This document shows, piece by piece, positions 36,982-45,552 of a DNA stretch of 64,000 nt. Origin of the DNA: Staphylococcus lloydii (GTDB taxonomy: Bacteria; Bacillota; Bacilli; Staphylococcales; Staphylococcaceae); contig NZ_CP064056.1 of the NCBI RefSeq assembly GCF_015775975.1, forward strand, positions 558,001 through 622,000, written 5' to 3'. Both the position numbers and the translations under genes were made by a program. The notes beneath the pieces are model-generated. The model made no database searches. It was not told where the DNA came from and worked only from the letters and a program-made list of their open reading frames with translations. How positions within the stretch are numbered: the stretch's first letter is position 1; each line of letters starts with the position of its first letter.

Positions 36982-37578
36982 ATGAGTGATAATAAACAGA
37001 CACATGACAAAGTAGATAGCTTTATTGACAACTTAAAGCAATGGCAGGACGAATTTAAATTTTTCAGAACTTTATTACTAGAATCAGAATTAACAGAAGA
37101 CTACAAGTGGATGCACCCATGTTACACTTTAAACAATAAAAATGTCGTAATCGTTCAAGACTTTAAACATTACTGTGCATTATTGTTTGAAAAAGGCGCA
37201 ATTATGGAAGATAAATATAATAGTTTGATTCAGCAAACTAAAAATGTTCAAGCTGCAAGACAGTTAAGATTTGAAAGTTATGCAGAAGTTAAAGAACGTA
37301 AAGAGGAAATTGCATGGTATATAGAAGAGGCTGTTAAAATAGAAAAGTCAGGTAAAAAAGTACCTATGAAAAAAACGGAAGACTATGAAATGCCTGAAGA
37401 ATTACAAGCAAAATTTGATAGTATGCCAGAATTAAAAACAGCTTTTGATAACTTGACGCCAGGTAGACAGCGTCAATATATGTATCATATTGGTCAAGCT
37501 AAAAGATCAGCGACGAGAACACAACGTGTTGAAAAATATGTAGATCATATTCTTAATGGTAAAGGTATGAATGACTAA
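36982..37578 (+). CDS. YdeI/OmpD-associated family protein (DUF1801-like)
   Basis: 198 residues. The N-terminal DUF1801-type domain (about 10-120) has TEDYKWMHPCYTLNNKNVVIVQDFKHYCALLFEKGA. The C-terminal YdeI motif is MPEELQAKFDSMPELKTAFDNLTPGRQRQYMYHIGQAKRS in segments, with RTQRVEKYVDHILNGKG at the end. Cytoplasmic; function unknown. GGAGG precedes ATG 36982. Only 37 bp separate it from the tetR-family gene, so the two may be cotranscribed. Confidence 0.83.
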   Translation: MSDNKQTHDKVDSFIDNLKQWQDEFKFFRTLLLESELTEDYKWMHPCYTLNNKNVVIVQDFKHYCALLFEKGAIMEDKYNSLIQQTKNVQAARQLRFESYAEVKERKEEIAWYIEEAVKIEKSGKKVPMKKTEDYEMPEELQAKFDSMPELKTAFDNLTPGRQRQYMYHIGQAKRSATRTQRVEKYVDHILNGKGMND

Positions 37579-37615
37579 AAACTTATGAAATAAACAAATG
37601 AAAGAAGGGACGTAA

Positions 37616-38161
37616 ATGGCAAGATCATCTAAACGCATTCAATTATTAGAATCTGCAGCTCACATCGTAAACGAACAAGGTATTGAATATTTAACTTTAG
37701 ATGCTGTTGCTAAACGAGCTGGGGTTAGTAAAGGCGGTTTACTTTATCATTTCAATAATAAAGCTTCATTAATACAGGGTCTGGTTACTTATGCGGATGA
37801 ATTGTATCGTACTAATGTTAATGGACATAAAGCTGAACAAACTGAACAACAAGGTCAATTAATACGAGCGTTTATTGAAGCGACAAGAGAACATCGTAAA
37901 GAAAATGCCTCAATAACTTCAGGTATGTTAGCGGCACAAGGTACGAATAGTAACTTGTTACTTCCATTACAGGAAACATATAAATCATGGCAATCCGAAA
38001 TCGAAAATGATGGTTTGGATGAAATAGATGCAACTATTTATAGGCTAGCAGTAGATGGTTTATGGCTGTCTGAAATATTTGGTATAGATGCCATTGATGA
38101 AAAAATGCGTCAAGCCGTGTTAAATCGCTTAGTAGATTATTCATATCATAACAAAAAATAA
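37616..38161 (+). CDS. TetR/AcrR-family transcriptional regulator, probably of the carnitine genes
   Basis: 181 residues. The helix-turn-helix is at about 27-50 (LTLDAVAKRAGVSKGGLLYHFNNKASL), with a BetI-like C-terminal domain containing a conserved GLWLSEIFG segment. AAGAAGGGA precedes ATG 37616. It is followed by a terminator and then, 137 bp on, by the catabolic genes whose promoter contains an inverted repeat over the -10. I infer it represses those genes; the ligand might be carnitine or a pathway intermediate. No direct evidence. Confidence 0.85.
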   Translation: MARSSKRIQLLESAAHIVNEQGIEYLTLDAVAKRAGVSKGGLLYHFNNKASLIQGLVTYADELYRTNVNGHKAEQTEQQGQLIRAFIEATREHRKENASITSGMLAAQGTNSNLLLPLQETYKSWQSEIENDGLDEIDATIYRLAVDGLWLSEIFGIDAIDEKMRQAVLNRLVDYSYHNKK

Positions 38162-38181
38162 TATTTAAATTTCTATAACCC

Positions 38182-38219
38182 AAGAGGTAGTAAGTATTTA
38201 AGCTTACTGCCTCTTTTTT
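38182..38219 (+). terminator. Terminator after the tetR-family gene
   Basis: AAGAGGTAGTAAG pairs with CTTACTGCCTCTT, one mismatch, then TTTT. Confidence 0.85.
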
Positions 38220-38234
38220 ATTACCTATATAAAG

Positions 38235-38269
38235 TTGAAACTTAACCGTCCAGTTGGTACACTAACCAA
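38235..38269 (+). promoter_or_regulatory. Promoter and candidate TetR-type operator of the carnitine genes
   Basis: -35 TTGAAA (38235-38240), 17-bp spacer, -10 TACACT (38258-38263). The inverted repeat TTGGT-N6-ACCAA (38254-38269) straddles the -10, the place expected for a repressor site of the adjacent TetR-family protein. No second copy was seen before opuCA. Confidence 0.6.
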
Positions 38270-38298
38270 TGTGTTAATTCAAGTTTGGAGGTAAAATT

Positions 38299-39186
38299 AT
38301 GAACAAAGTAATGCTAACAGTTGCTTTAACAGGAGCGGGAGATACTGTAGAAAAAAATAGTAATGTACCTGTTACACCAGAGGAAATTGCAGATTCAGCC
38401 ATTAAATGTGCAAAAGCTGGTGCAACGGTAGCACATATTCATGTAAGAGATCCACAAACTGGGAAATTGAGTCATAACGTTGAATTTTTTAAAAAAGCTG
38501 TCGAACTCATTAGAGCGGCAGATGAAGATATCATTATTAATATTACTTCAGGTGGTGGTGGCGACTTTATACCAAATTTAGAAAATCCTGAAGTAGGGGG
38601 CGAAGGTACAGATATGCAAACGCCTGAACAACGTCATGAACCAGTAGGTAAATTACTGCCTGAAATGTGCACGTTAGATTGTGGCAGCATCAATATGGGA
38701 GATGATGTTTATTTAAGTCCTACAAATTGGTTACGTAAACAGGCAGCACTTGTTCAAGAAGCGGGCGTTAAACCAGAATTAGAATGTTTTGATACAGGAC
38801 ATGTCAGCTTTGCTAAACAACTGATTAAAGAAGGTTTAATTGATGGTCAACCAATGTTCCAATTTTGTCTAGGTATACCTTGGGGCTTAGAAAATGACCC
38901 GGAAACAATTGAATATTTAAAAACGCGTATACCAGAGGGCGCATCTTGGTCAGCGTTTGGTATCGGACGCTTCCAATTGCCAACGGTTGAAGAAGCGGCA
39001 AAACGAGGCGGTAATGTACGTGTCGGTTTAGAAGATAATTTATATTTATCAAAAGGTGTTAAAGCTACAAATGAACAACTCGTAGCACGTGCCAAAGAGA
39101 TACTTAGCGAGTTAAATATTGAACCCATGACGCCTCAAGAAGCGAGAGAATACTATAATTTAAGAGACCCTAAAGGAGACTTATAA
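38299..39186 (+). CDS. Beta-keto acid cleavage enzyme (BKACE, DUF849), probable 3-dehydrocarnitine cleavage (CdhB-like)
   Basis: 295-residue TIM barrel of the BKACE family. Metal His pair in AHIHVRDPQTG near 47-49, the carboxylate-binding ITSGGGGDF loop, LDCGSINMG and ELECFDTGH. These enzymes condense a beta-keto acid with acetyl-CoA, releasing acetoacetate. Next to a carnitine dehydrogenase the likely reaction is 3-dehydrocarnitine + acetyl-CoA to betainyl-CoA + acetoacetate, as for Pseudomonas CdhB. GGAGG precedes ATG 38299; the stop abuts the next start. Confidence 0.82.
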   Translation: MNKVMLTVALTGAGDTVEKNSNVPVTPEEIADSAIKCAKAGATVAHIHVRDPQTGKLSHNVEFFKKAVELIRAADEDIIINITSGGGGDFIPNLENPEVGGEGTDMQTPEQRHEPVGKLLPEMCTLDCGSINMGDDVYLSPTNWLRKQAALVQEAGVKPELECFDTGHVSFAKQLIKEGLIDGQPMFQFCLGIPWGLENDPETIEYLKTRIPEGASWSAFGIGRFQLPTVEEAAKRGGNVRVGLEDNLYLSKGVKATNEQLVARAKEILSELNIEPMTPQEAREYYNLRDPKGDL

Positions 39187-40152
39187 ATGAAATTTGCTGT
39201 AGTTGGAACAGGCGTAATAGGTAGCGGTTGGATTACAAGAATGTTAGCACATGGACATCAAGTCATAGCAACAGATCCAAGTGAGGGCGCATATGAACGT
39301 ATGTTGTCTCAAGTCAAACAAAATTGGCCATACGCCAAAGAATTAGGTATGAGTGAGTGTGCATCACTAGACAATTTAACGTTTACTGAATCTTTAGCTG
39401 AAGCAGTGAAAGATGCAGACCATATTCAAGAAAATGTGCCAGAAATTGAAGAACTGAAAGACAAAGTTTTAACTGAAATTGATTTCTATGCAAGACCGGA
39501 TGCGACGATAGGTTCAAGCACATCAGGTATCATGCCTTCTGAACTGCAACAAAATTTAAAACACCCTGAACGTTTTGTTGTAGCACATCCTTTCCATCCG
39601 GTATATATTTTACCGCTAGTCGAAATTGTAGCTGGACAAAACACGTCGGAAGCCACTTCTGTAGCTGCTGAAAAAATCTATGAAAGTATTGGCATGGATG
39701 TTTTACATGTTAGACATGAAATTGAAGGACATATTGCAGACAGACTAATGGAAGCGCTATGGAGAGAGGCATTGCATATCGTCAATGATGGTATTGCAAC
39801 GACAGAAGAGGTAGATAAGGCATTTACACATGCTGCAGGGTTAAGATATGCACAATATGGGCCGTTTATGACTTTCCATTTAGCTGGTGGAGAAGGTGGC
39901 ATGCGCCATATGCTTAAACAATTCGGCCCTGCATTAAAAAAACCATGGACTAAATTGGTTGCGCCTGAATTAACTCAAGATTTATACGATAGTGTAGTGG
40001 AAGGTTGTGAAACTTCTTCTCAAGATTATTCGATGTCTGATTTAGATAAAAAACGTAACGAATTTTTAGTCAAAGTAAAAAAACTTGCAGAAGAATATTG
40101 GCCTGAAGATACACCGCAAATGAAAAAATCAACTGGACAGTCGGTGAATTAA
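39187..40152 (+). CDS. L-carnitine dehydrogenase (3-hydroxyacyl-CoA-dehydrogenase fold)
   Basis: 321 residues. NAD-binding Rossmann motif VVGTGVIGSGWITRML near 5-20; the catalytic loop reads AHPFHPVYILPLVEIV, as in carnitine dehydrogenases, where true hydroxyacyl-CoA dehydrogenases have HFFNP. The C-terminal helical domain includes EGHIADRLMEALWREALH and HAAGLRYAQYGPFMTFHLAGGEGG. Oxidises L-carnitine to 3-dehydrocarnitine with NAD. The stop codon of the upstream gene directly precedes this ATG and the thioesterase follows after one base, so the three are translationally coupled. Confidence 0.86.
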   Translation: MKFAVVGTGVIGSGWITRMLAHGHQVIATDPSEGAYERMLSQVKQNWPYAKELGMSECASLDNLTFTESLAEAVKDADHIQENVPEIEELKDKVLTEIDFYARPDATIGSSTSGIMPSELQQNLKHPERFVVAHPFHPVYILPLVEIVAGQNTSEATSVAAEKIYESIGMDVLHVRHEIEGHIADRLMEALWREALHIVNDGIATTEEVDKAFTHAAGLRYAQYGPFMTFHLAGGEGGMRHMLKQFGPALKKPWTKLVAPELTQDLYDSVVEGCETSSQDYSMSDLDKKRNEFLVKVKKLAEEYWPEDTPQMKKSTGQSVN

Positions 40153-40153
40153 T

Positions 40154-40627
40154 ATGACTCAAGAATTGTATCATTTTCATACTGACGTAAAAGCCGAGTG
40201 GGTGGACCACAACAATCATATGAATGACGCGGCATACAATCGCGTATTTAGCGATGCGACGGATAGTTGGTTAGCATTTCTAGGATTAGATAAAGAGACT
40301 ATCGAGGAATTGTCTTATACAGTATTTACGCTAGAAAATCATGTTTTATTTTTAAAAGAGTTAAAGTTACATGAACCAGTCACAGTTCAAGTTGCAGTAA
40401 TAGATCATGACTCCAAAAGAATCCATGCATTTATGACGATGCTAAATGAGGACAATGTTAAATGTGCAACTTATGAAGTGATGTTGATGGGTATAGATAC
40501 TGAAAGTCAACGACCAAGCCCGTTCCCTGAAAAAATTAAATCAGCTATAAATGACTATGCGACTAGGGTTGATCAAAATGAAAAACCTTCAGAAATTGGA
40601 CATAAAATTGAAATTATAAAGAAATAA
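40154..40627 (+). CDS. Hotdog-fold thioesterase, probable betainyl-CoA thioesterase (CdhC-like)
   Basis: 157 residues, 4-hydroxybenzoyl-CoA-thioesterase fold with the catalytic segment EWVDHNNHMNDAAYNRVFSDATDSW. In Pseudomonas carnitine catabolism, and in fused carnitine dehydrogenases, a thioesterase of this type hydrolyses betainyl-CoA to glycine betaine and CoA. Placement after BKACE and dehydrogenase genes supports that role. The substrate assignment is inference from operon context. Confidence 0.8.
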   Translation: MTQELYHFHTDVKAEWVDHNNHMNDAAYNRVFSDATDSWLAFLGLDKETIEELSYTVFTLENHVLFLKELKLHEPVTVQVAVIDHDSKRIHAFMTMLNEDNVKCATYEVMLMGIDTESQRPSPFPEKIKSAINDYATRVDQNEKPSEIGHKIEIIKK

Positions 40628-40803
40628 GTCTATGATAATAATGTGTTTAATAGTAACAATTAAAAAAATTTTTTAATTGAACATTGTAACATTAAATACG
40701 AAAAAAGATTAAATCTTGTAACTTATAGAAAACATAAATTTTATTAGAAGTAGACATTACTATTGGTAACGATGGTAATCATTGTCTAACTCATATAAAA
40801 CGA

Positions 40804-40875
40804 GAAAAGGGTCATTCGTATCTTGTTTTTACTTATTTGAGAATTTGTAATACATCTTACTGATGGCCCTTTTGC
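40804..40875 (+). other. Long stem-loop in the leader of opuCA
   Basis: AAAAGGGTCAT (about 40805-40815) can pair with ATGGCCCTTTT (about 40863-40873) with one G-T pair, enclosing about 47 bases; the helix ends in a T-run and then GCTTATTAAGGG. It lies about 40 bp before opuCA and after the thioesterase. It could be a terminator for the carnitine genes or a conditional leader for opuC. 40628-40800 is otherwise AT-rich without a gene. Confidence 0.5.
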
Positions 40876-40915
40876 TTATTAAGGGAACAAATTACATACA
40901 GAAAGGAATTAGTCA

Positions 40916-42097
40916 ATGTTAAGTATTAAAAACTTATCAAAAGTATATTCTGGAGGAAAAAAAGCTGTAGATAATATCTCTTTAGATATTGAGGCTGGGG
41001 AATTTATTGCCTTTATTGGTACAAGTGGTAGTGGTAAAACGACTGCCTTAAGAATGATTAATCGCATGATCGAATCAACAGAAGGACAAATTAAAATAAA
41101 CGGCAAAGATATTAATAAAATGAATGGCGTTGAATTACGTCGTAGTATTGGATACGTGATTCAACAAATCGGTCTTATGCCACATATGACTATTAAAGAT
41201 AACATCGTACTCGTACCTAAGTTATTAAAATGGTCTCAAGAGAAAAAAGATGCAAAAGCAAAAGAATTAATTAAATTAGTAGATTTACCGGAAGAGTTTT
41301 TAGATAGATATCCATCTCAATTATCTGGTGGCCAACAACAACGTATTGGTGTAGTGAGAGCTTTAGCTGCCGAACAAGATATTATTTTAATGGATGAACC
41401 ATTTGGCGCACTAGACCCAATTACACGTGATACATTACAAGATTTAGTTAAAGAATTACAACAAAAGTTAGGTAAAACATTTATCTTTGTTACACATGAT
41501 ATGGATGAAGCGATTAAATTAGCAGATAAAATTTGTATTATGTCTGAAGGTAAAATCATACAATTTGATACACCTGATAATATTTTACGTAATCCTGCTA
41601 ATGATTTCGTGCGTGACTTTATTGGTCAAAACAGATTAATTCAAGATCGACCTAATATGAAATCAGTTAAAGAGGCGATGATTAAACCGGTAACAGTAAA
41701 TGTTGATCGCACATTAAATGACGCTGTTGAAATCATGCGTAATAGACGTGTTGATACAATCTTTGTTGTGGGTGAAAAGAATCGTTTATTAGGCTATCTT
41801 GATATTGAAGATATTAACCAAGGTTTAAGAAACAATAAAGAACTTATCGACATGATGCAACGTGATATATACAGAGTGCGTATAGATAGTAAATTACAGG
41901 ATTCGGTACGTACTATTTTGAAAAGAAATGTGCGTAATGTTCCTGTAGTAGATGAAGATAATCATACACTAATAGGGCTTGTTACAAGAGCAAACTTAGT
42001 AGATATTGTATATGACAGTTTGTGGGGCGATTTAGCTTCAGAAGAAGATAGAGATGCAATTATTGAGCCTACTGATGTGGGAGCTGATAATCAATGA
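40916..42097 (+). CDS. opuCA: OpuCA, ATP-binding subunit of the carnitine/glycine betaine ABC importer
   Basis: 393 residues: an ABC domain (about 1-235; Walker A GTSGSGKTT, signature LSGGQQQR, Walker B IILMDEPF, H-loop VTHDMDEA) and a C-terminal tandem CBS module (about 255-370: MKSVKEAMIKPVTVNVDRTL, DTIFVVGEKNRLLGYLDIED, NVRNVPVVDEDNHTLIGLVTR). CBS domains in OpuCA bind c-di-AMP in S. aureus and Listeria, which closes the transporter. AAAGGAA lies before ATG 40916. Overlaps opuCB by 4 bp. Confidence 0.93.
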   Translation: MLSIKNLSKVYSGGKKAVDNISLDIEAGEFIAFIGTSGSGKTTALRMINRMIESTEGQIKINGKDINKMNGVELRRSIGYVIQQIGLMPHMTIKDNIVLVPKLLKWSQEKKDAKAKELIKLVDLPEEFLDRYPSQLSGGQQQRIGVVRALAAEQDIILMDEPFGALDPITRDTLQDLVKELQQKLGKTFIFVTHDMDEAIKLADKICIMSEGKIIQFDTPDNILRNPANDFVRDFIGQNRLIQDRPNMKSVKEAMIKPVTVNVDRTLNDAVEIMRNRRVDTIFVVGEKNRLLGYLDIEDINQGLRNNKELIDMMQRDIYRVRIDSKLQDSVRTILKRNVRNVPVVDEDNHTLIGLVTRANLVDIVYDSLWGDLASEEDRDAIIEPTDVGADNQ

Positions 42098-42729
42098 TGG
42101 ATTTTCTAGCTAAAAACGGCAGTCAGTTGGTTTCTAAAACGATAGAACACTTTTATATTTCTATAATAGCTTTACTGATTGCAATAGTAGTTGCTGTTCC
42201 TATAGGCATTTTGTTATCAAAATTAAAACGTACTTCGAATATCGTTTTAACGATTGCCGGTGTACTACAAACAATACCAACGTTAGCAGTATTGGCAATT
42301 ATGATTCCGATATTTGGTGTAGGGAAAACACCAGCTATCGTGGCACTATTTATCTATGTACTATTACCGATTTTAAATAATACAGTTCTTGGTGTACAAA
42401 ACATCGATAAAAATTTAAAAGAAGCTGGCACAAGTATGGGTATGACACGTTTTCAATTAATGAAAGATGTCGAATTGCCATTAGCATTACCACTTATTTT
42501 AGGTGGCATACGTTTATCCTCAGTTTACGTAATTAGTTGGGCGACATTAGCAAGTTATGTAGGTGCTGGAGGATTAGGCGACTTTGTATTTAATGGATTA
42601 AATCTTTATGATCCATTGATGATTGTAAGTGCGGCTGTGTTAGTTACAGCATTAGCATTATTTGTAGATTTTATTCTGTCTTTAATAGAAAAATGGGCAG
42701 TTCCAAAAGGGTTAAAAGTATCTAGATAA
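42094..42729 (+). CDS. opuCB: OpuCB, permease subunit
   Basis: 211 residues, five or six membrane segments. The binding-protein-dependent-transport (EAA) loop reads EAGTSMGMTRFQLMKDVELPLALPLILGG near residues 110-135. Start overlaps the opuCA stop (ATG ATG pair at 42094/42097). Forms the membrane channel with OpuCD. Confidence 0.92.
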   Translation: MMDFLAKNGSQLVSKTIEHFYISIIALLIAIVVAVPIGILLSKLKRTSNIVLTIAGVLQTIPTLAVLAIMIPIFGVGKTPAIVALFIYVLLPILNNTVLGVQNIDKNLKEAGTSMGMTRFQLMKDVELPLALPLILGGIRLSSVYVISWATLASYVGAGGLGDFVFNGLNLYDPLMIVSAAVLVTALALFVDFILSLIEKWAVPKGLKVSR

Positions 42730-42744
42730 TTGAAGGAGGACATT

Positions 42745-43689
42745 ATGAAACACGTAAAAAGCAAATTGTTTATTATCGTCATATGTCTAGTTTTATTATC
42801 TGGATGTGGCTTACCTGGATTGGGAGATAGTAAGTCTAATGATGACGTGAAAATTACTGCAGTTGCGACTAGTGAATCTCAAATCATGGCGCACATGGTG
42901 AGGTTACAAATTGAACATGATACAAAAGGCAAAATACAGCCAACTTTAATTAATAATTTAGGTTCCAGTACCATCCAACATAGTGCATTAGTTAATGGAG
43001 ATGCTAATATTTCTGGGGCACGTTACACAGGTACGGATTTGACTGGCGCATTGAATGAAGATCCTATAAAGGATCCTAAAAAAGCGATGAAAGTTACACA
43101 AGAAGGTTTCCAAAAGAAATTTCATCAAAAATTCTTTAATTCATACGGCTTTGCTAATACGTATGCATTTATGGTAACGAGGGAAACGGCTAAAAAATAT
43201 AACTTAAAAACAGTTTCTGATTTAAAAAAATACCGTAATAAATTACGTTTAGGTGTCGATAGCTCATGGGCTAATCGTAAAGGTGACGGTTATCCAGGAT
43301 TTACGAAAGAATATGGCTTTTCTTTCAAAACTGTAAGACCAATGCAAATTGGTTTAGTATACGATGCATTGCAATCGAAAAACTTAGATGTTGCTGTCGG
43401 TTATTCCACAGATGGACGTATTGCAGCTTATGACTTGAAAGTATTGAAAGATGATAGAAAATTCTTCCCTCCATACGACGCAAGTGCTGTTGTAACGGAC
43501 AAATTATTGAAAAAACATCCAGAAATAAAGCCATCAATTGAAAAGTTAGAAAATAAAATTTCGACTAAACAAATGCAAGAATTAAACTATAAAGCCGACG
43601 GTAAAGGTCAAGAACCAGCAGTCGTGGCAGAAGAGTTTTTAAAGAAACATAATTACTTCGAAGATGATAAAAAGAAAGGTGGTCAATAA
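42745..43689 (+). CDS. opuCC: OpuCC, substrate-binding lipoprotein for quaternary ammonium compounds
   Basis: 314 residues. Lipoprotein signal with lipobox LLSGC near residues 18-22, so membrane-anchored outside. The OpuAC-type binding fold includes ATSESQIMAHMVRLQIEHDTKGK, NGDANISGARYTGTDLTG, FANTYAFMVTRETA and QIGLVYDALQSKNLDVAVGYSTDGR. The start is ATG 42745, 5 bases after AAGGAGGAC; the in-frame TTG 42730 lies before the ribosome site. Confidence 0.92.
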   Translation: MKHVKSKLFIIVICLVLLSGCGLPGLGDSKSNDDVKITAVATSESQIMAHMVRLQIEHDTKGKIQPTLINNLGSSTIQHSALVNGDANISGARYTGTDLTGALNEDPIKDPKKAMKVTQEGFQKKFHQKFFNSYGFANTYAFMVTRETAKKYNLKTVSDLKKYRNKLRLGVDSSWANRKGDGYPGFTKEYGFSFKTVRPMQIGLVYDALQSKNLDVAVGYSTDGRIAAYDLKVLKDDRKFFPPYDASAVVTDKLLKKHPEIKPSIEKLENKISTKQMQELNYKADGKGQEPAVVAEEFLKKHNYFEDDKKKGGQ

Positions 43690-43692
43690 GCG

Positions 43693-44388
43693 ATGAGTGG
43701 AAATTTATTACAGCAGTTAGTTGAATATTATTCTGTAAACTTTGGCTACCTATGGGAACTATTTATAAAACATTTGTTAATGTCTGTATATGGTGTGCTT
43801 TTCGCAGCAATCGTAGGTATTCCAATTGGAATATTTATAGCACGATATAGTAAATTATCATGGGTTATTATTTCAATAGCAAATATAATTCAAACTGTAC
43901 CCGTTATTGCGATGCTAGCAATATTGATGCTTGTTATGGGATTAGGACCTACTACAGTAGTTGTTACAGTATTTTTATATGCGCTATTACCAATTATAAA
44001 AAATACTTATACTGGAATTAGTAGCGTCGATGTAAATATTAAAGATGCCGGTAAAGGGATGGGCATGACAAAAAACCAAGTATTAAGAATGATTGAATTA
44101 CCACTTTCGGTGTCAGTTATCTTAGGTGGTTTACGTATTGCACTTGTTGTTGCGATAGGTGTTGTTGCCGTAGGTTCATTTATCGGAGCACCTACACTAG
44201 GCGATATCGTCATTCGTGGTACAAATGCTACTGATGGCACAACATTTATACTTGCCGGTGCGATTCCGATTGCTTTAATTGCTATCATTATTGATGTTGG
44301 TTTGAGATTATTAGAAAAACGTTTAGATCCATCAAATAAGAAAAGCAAAAAACAACCCACACCGACAACACAAGATTCAAACGCATAA
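43693..44388 (+). CDS. opuCD: OpuCD, permease subunit
   Basis: 231 residues, homologous to OpuCB. EAA loop DAGKGMGMTKNQVLRMIELPLSVSVILGG; the hydrophilic tail KKSKKQPTPTTQDSNA is lysine- and threonine-rich. It begins 4 bp after opuCC and completes the four-gene importer of carnitine, glycine betaine and related osmolytes. Confidence 0.92.
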   Translation: MSGNLLQQLVEYYSVNFGYLWELFIKHLLMSVYGVLFAAIVGIPIGIFIARYSKLSWVIISIANIIQTVPVIAMLAILMLVMGLGPTTVVVTVFLYALLPIIKNTYTGISSVDVNIKDAGKGMGMTKNQVLRMIELPLSVSVILGGLRIALVVAIGVVAVGSFIGAPTLGDIVIRGTNATDGTTFILAGAIPIALIAIIIDVGLRLLEKRLDPSNKKSKKQPTPTTQDSNA

Positions 44389-44403
44389 AGGGAGTTGATT
44401 TAT

Positions 44404-45168
44404 ATGGCAGTTATGACGCTAAATTATAATTCTAAAACAATTGGCATGCATCAAAATATCACAATTATTTTACCTGAAGATGACAGTTATTTTGAGACAG
44501 ATAAAGAAGCCAAACCATTAAAATGTTTAATGTTATTACACGGTTTATCAAGTGATGAAACAACTTATGTTCGTTACACAAGTATCGAAAGATATGCGAA
44601 TGAACATCAATTGGCAATTGTTATGCCACGTGTTGATCATAGCGCTTATAGCAATATGGCTTTTGGCCATAATTATTATGATTATATATTAGAAGTTTAT
44701 GATTATGTCCATCAAATATTGCCATTATCTAAAGATAGAGATGATAATTATATTGCAGGTCATTCTATGGGTGGTTATGGCACGATTAAATTTGCATTAA
44801 ACGAGGGCGACAGATTTAGTAAAGCTTGTCCATTATCTGCCGTGTTTGATGTTAATCAATTATTAAATATTGATTGGTATGACTTTTCTCCACAAGCAAT
44901 AGTAGGAAATCGGTCGGATATAACTGGTACAGATTTAGATGTGTATCATCTTGTCGATGAGGCAATTTCACAACAAAAATTGCTACCTGAACTATTGATA
45001 ATGTGTGGTACAGAAGATTTTCTGTATGAAGATAACAAACAATTTATTCATTATTTAGACAAGCAAGGTGTACCATATCATTTCGAAGAAGACAGTGGTG
45101 AACATGATTATGCATACTGGGATAAGGCGATAAAACAAGTTATCGAATGGTGTGCCCAAGCTAATTAA
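44404..45168 (+). CDS. fphF: FphF-type serine hydrolase (tributyrin/S-formylglutathione-hydrolase-like esterase)
   Basis: 254 residues, alpha/beta-hydrolase of the esterase D group. Oxyanion motif LLHGLSSDE near 44-52, nucleophile Ser in AGHSMGGYG near 122, Asp in CGTEDFLYEDN and His in EDSGEHDYAYW. The sequence follows S. aureus FphF (SAOUHSC_02962) closely as I recall it. ATG 44404 has GGGAG 9 bases upstream. It starts 15 bp after opuCD and shares its terminator, so it may be cotranscribed; deacylation of acylcarnitines is conceivable but unsupported. Confidence 0.86.
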   Translation: MAVMTLNYNSKTIGMHQNITIILPEDDSYFETDKEAKPLKCLMLLHGLSSDETTYVRYTSIERYANEHQLAIVMPRVDHSAYSNMAFGHNYYDYILEVYDYVHQILPLSKDRDDNYIAGHSMGGYGTIKFALNEGDRFSKACPLSAVFDVNQLLNIDWYDFSPQAIVGNRSDITGTDLDVYHLVDEAISQQKLLPELLIMCGTEDFLYEDNKQFIHYLDKQGVPYHFEEDSGEHDYAYWDKAIKQVIEWCAQAN

Positions 45169-45176
45169 ATAACAAC

Positions 45177-45209
45177 AACCTATCAGCATAACGCTGATAG
45201 GTTTTTTTA
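45177..45209 (+). terminator. Terminator of the opuC-fphF transcript
   Basis: AACCTATCAGC pairs perfectly with GCTGATAGGTT around 5 bases, followed by TTTTTT. Confidence 0.9.
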
Positions 45210-45368
45210 GAGTGTAAAATAGGTTGGACGGAGTTTAAAACGCAAAATATGTATTTTTATTAGAAAACTACTATTATTACACTTTGTATAAATAAATTAT
45301 TTAAAGTTTTTAATGTTAAAGTTTTTCTTTTAGCTTTTTGTTTTTCAAAGTGTTACTCTTTTTAAATG

Positions 45369-45472
45369 GACTTTTTTAAAGTGAAGGAAAAAAACTTTGT
45401 TTTAATCAGTTCAGTGTAAAATTTATAGGTTATTTATTGCAATTTGAAATAGCGGTAGACTTTTTTAAAGTG
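45369..45472. repeat. Two direct copies of a 15-bp palindromic repeat upstream of the QacA-type pump
   Basis: GACTTTTTTAAAGTG occurs at 45369-45383 and 45458-45472, 89 bp apart. Each holds ACTTT-TTT-AAAGT, an inverted repeat. Related fragments (CAAAGTG, TTTAAAG) pepper the 45250-45370 stretch. The 344-bp region 45209-45552 has no gene. The copies may be operators for a regulator of the downstream transporter. Confidence 0.5.
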
Positions 45473-45552
45473 TGAAAGGCATCGTGTTAGAAAGGTGTAT
45501 AACTATTTTAAATAAGGACGAAGTGGTAAGTAACTTTAGGAGGAAACATGTA

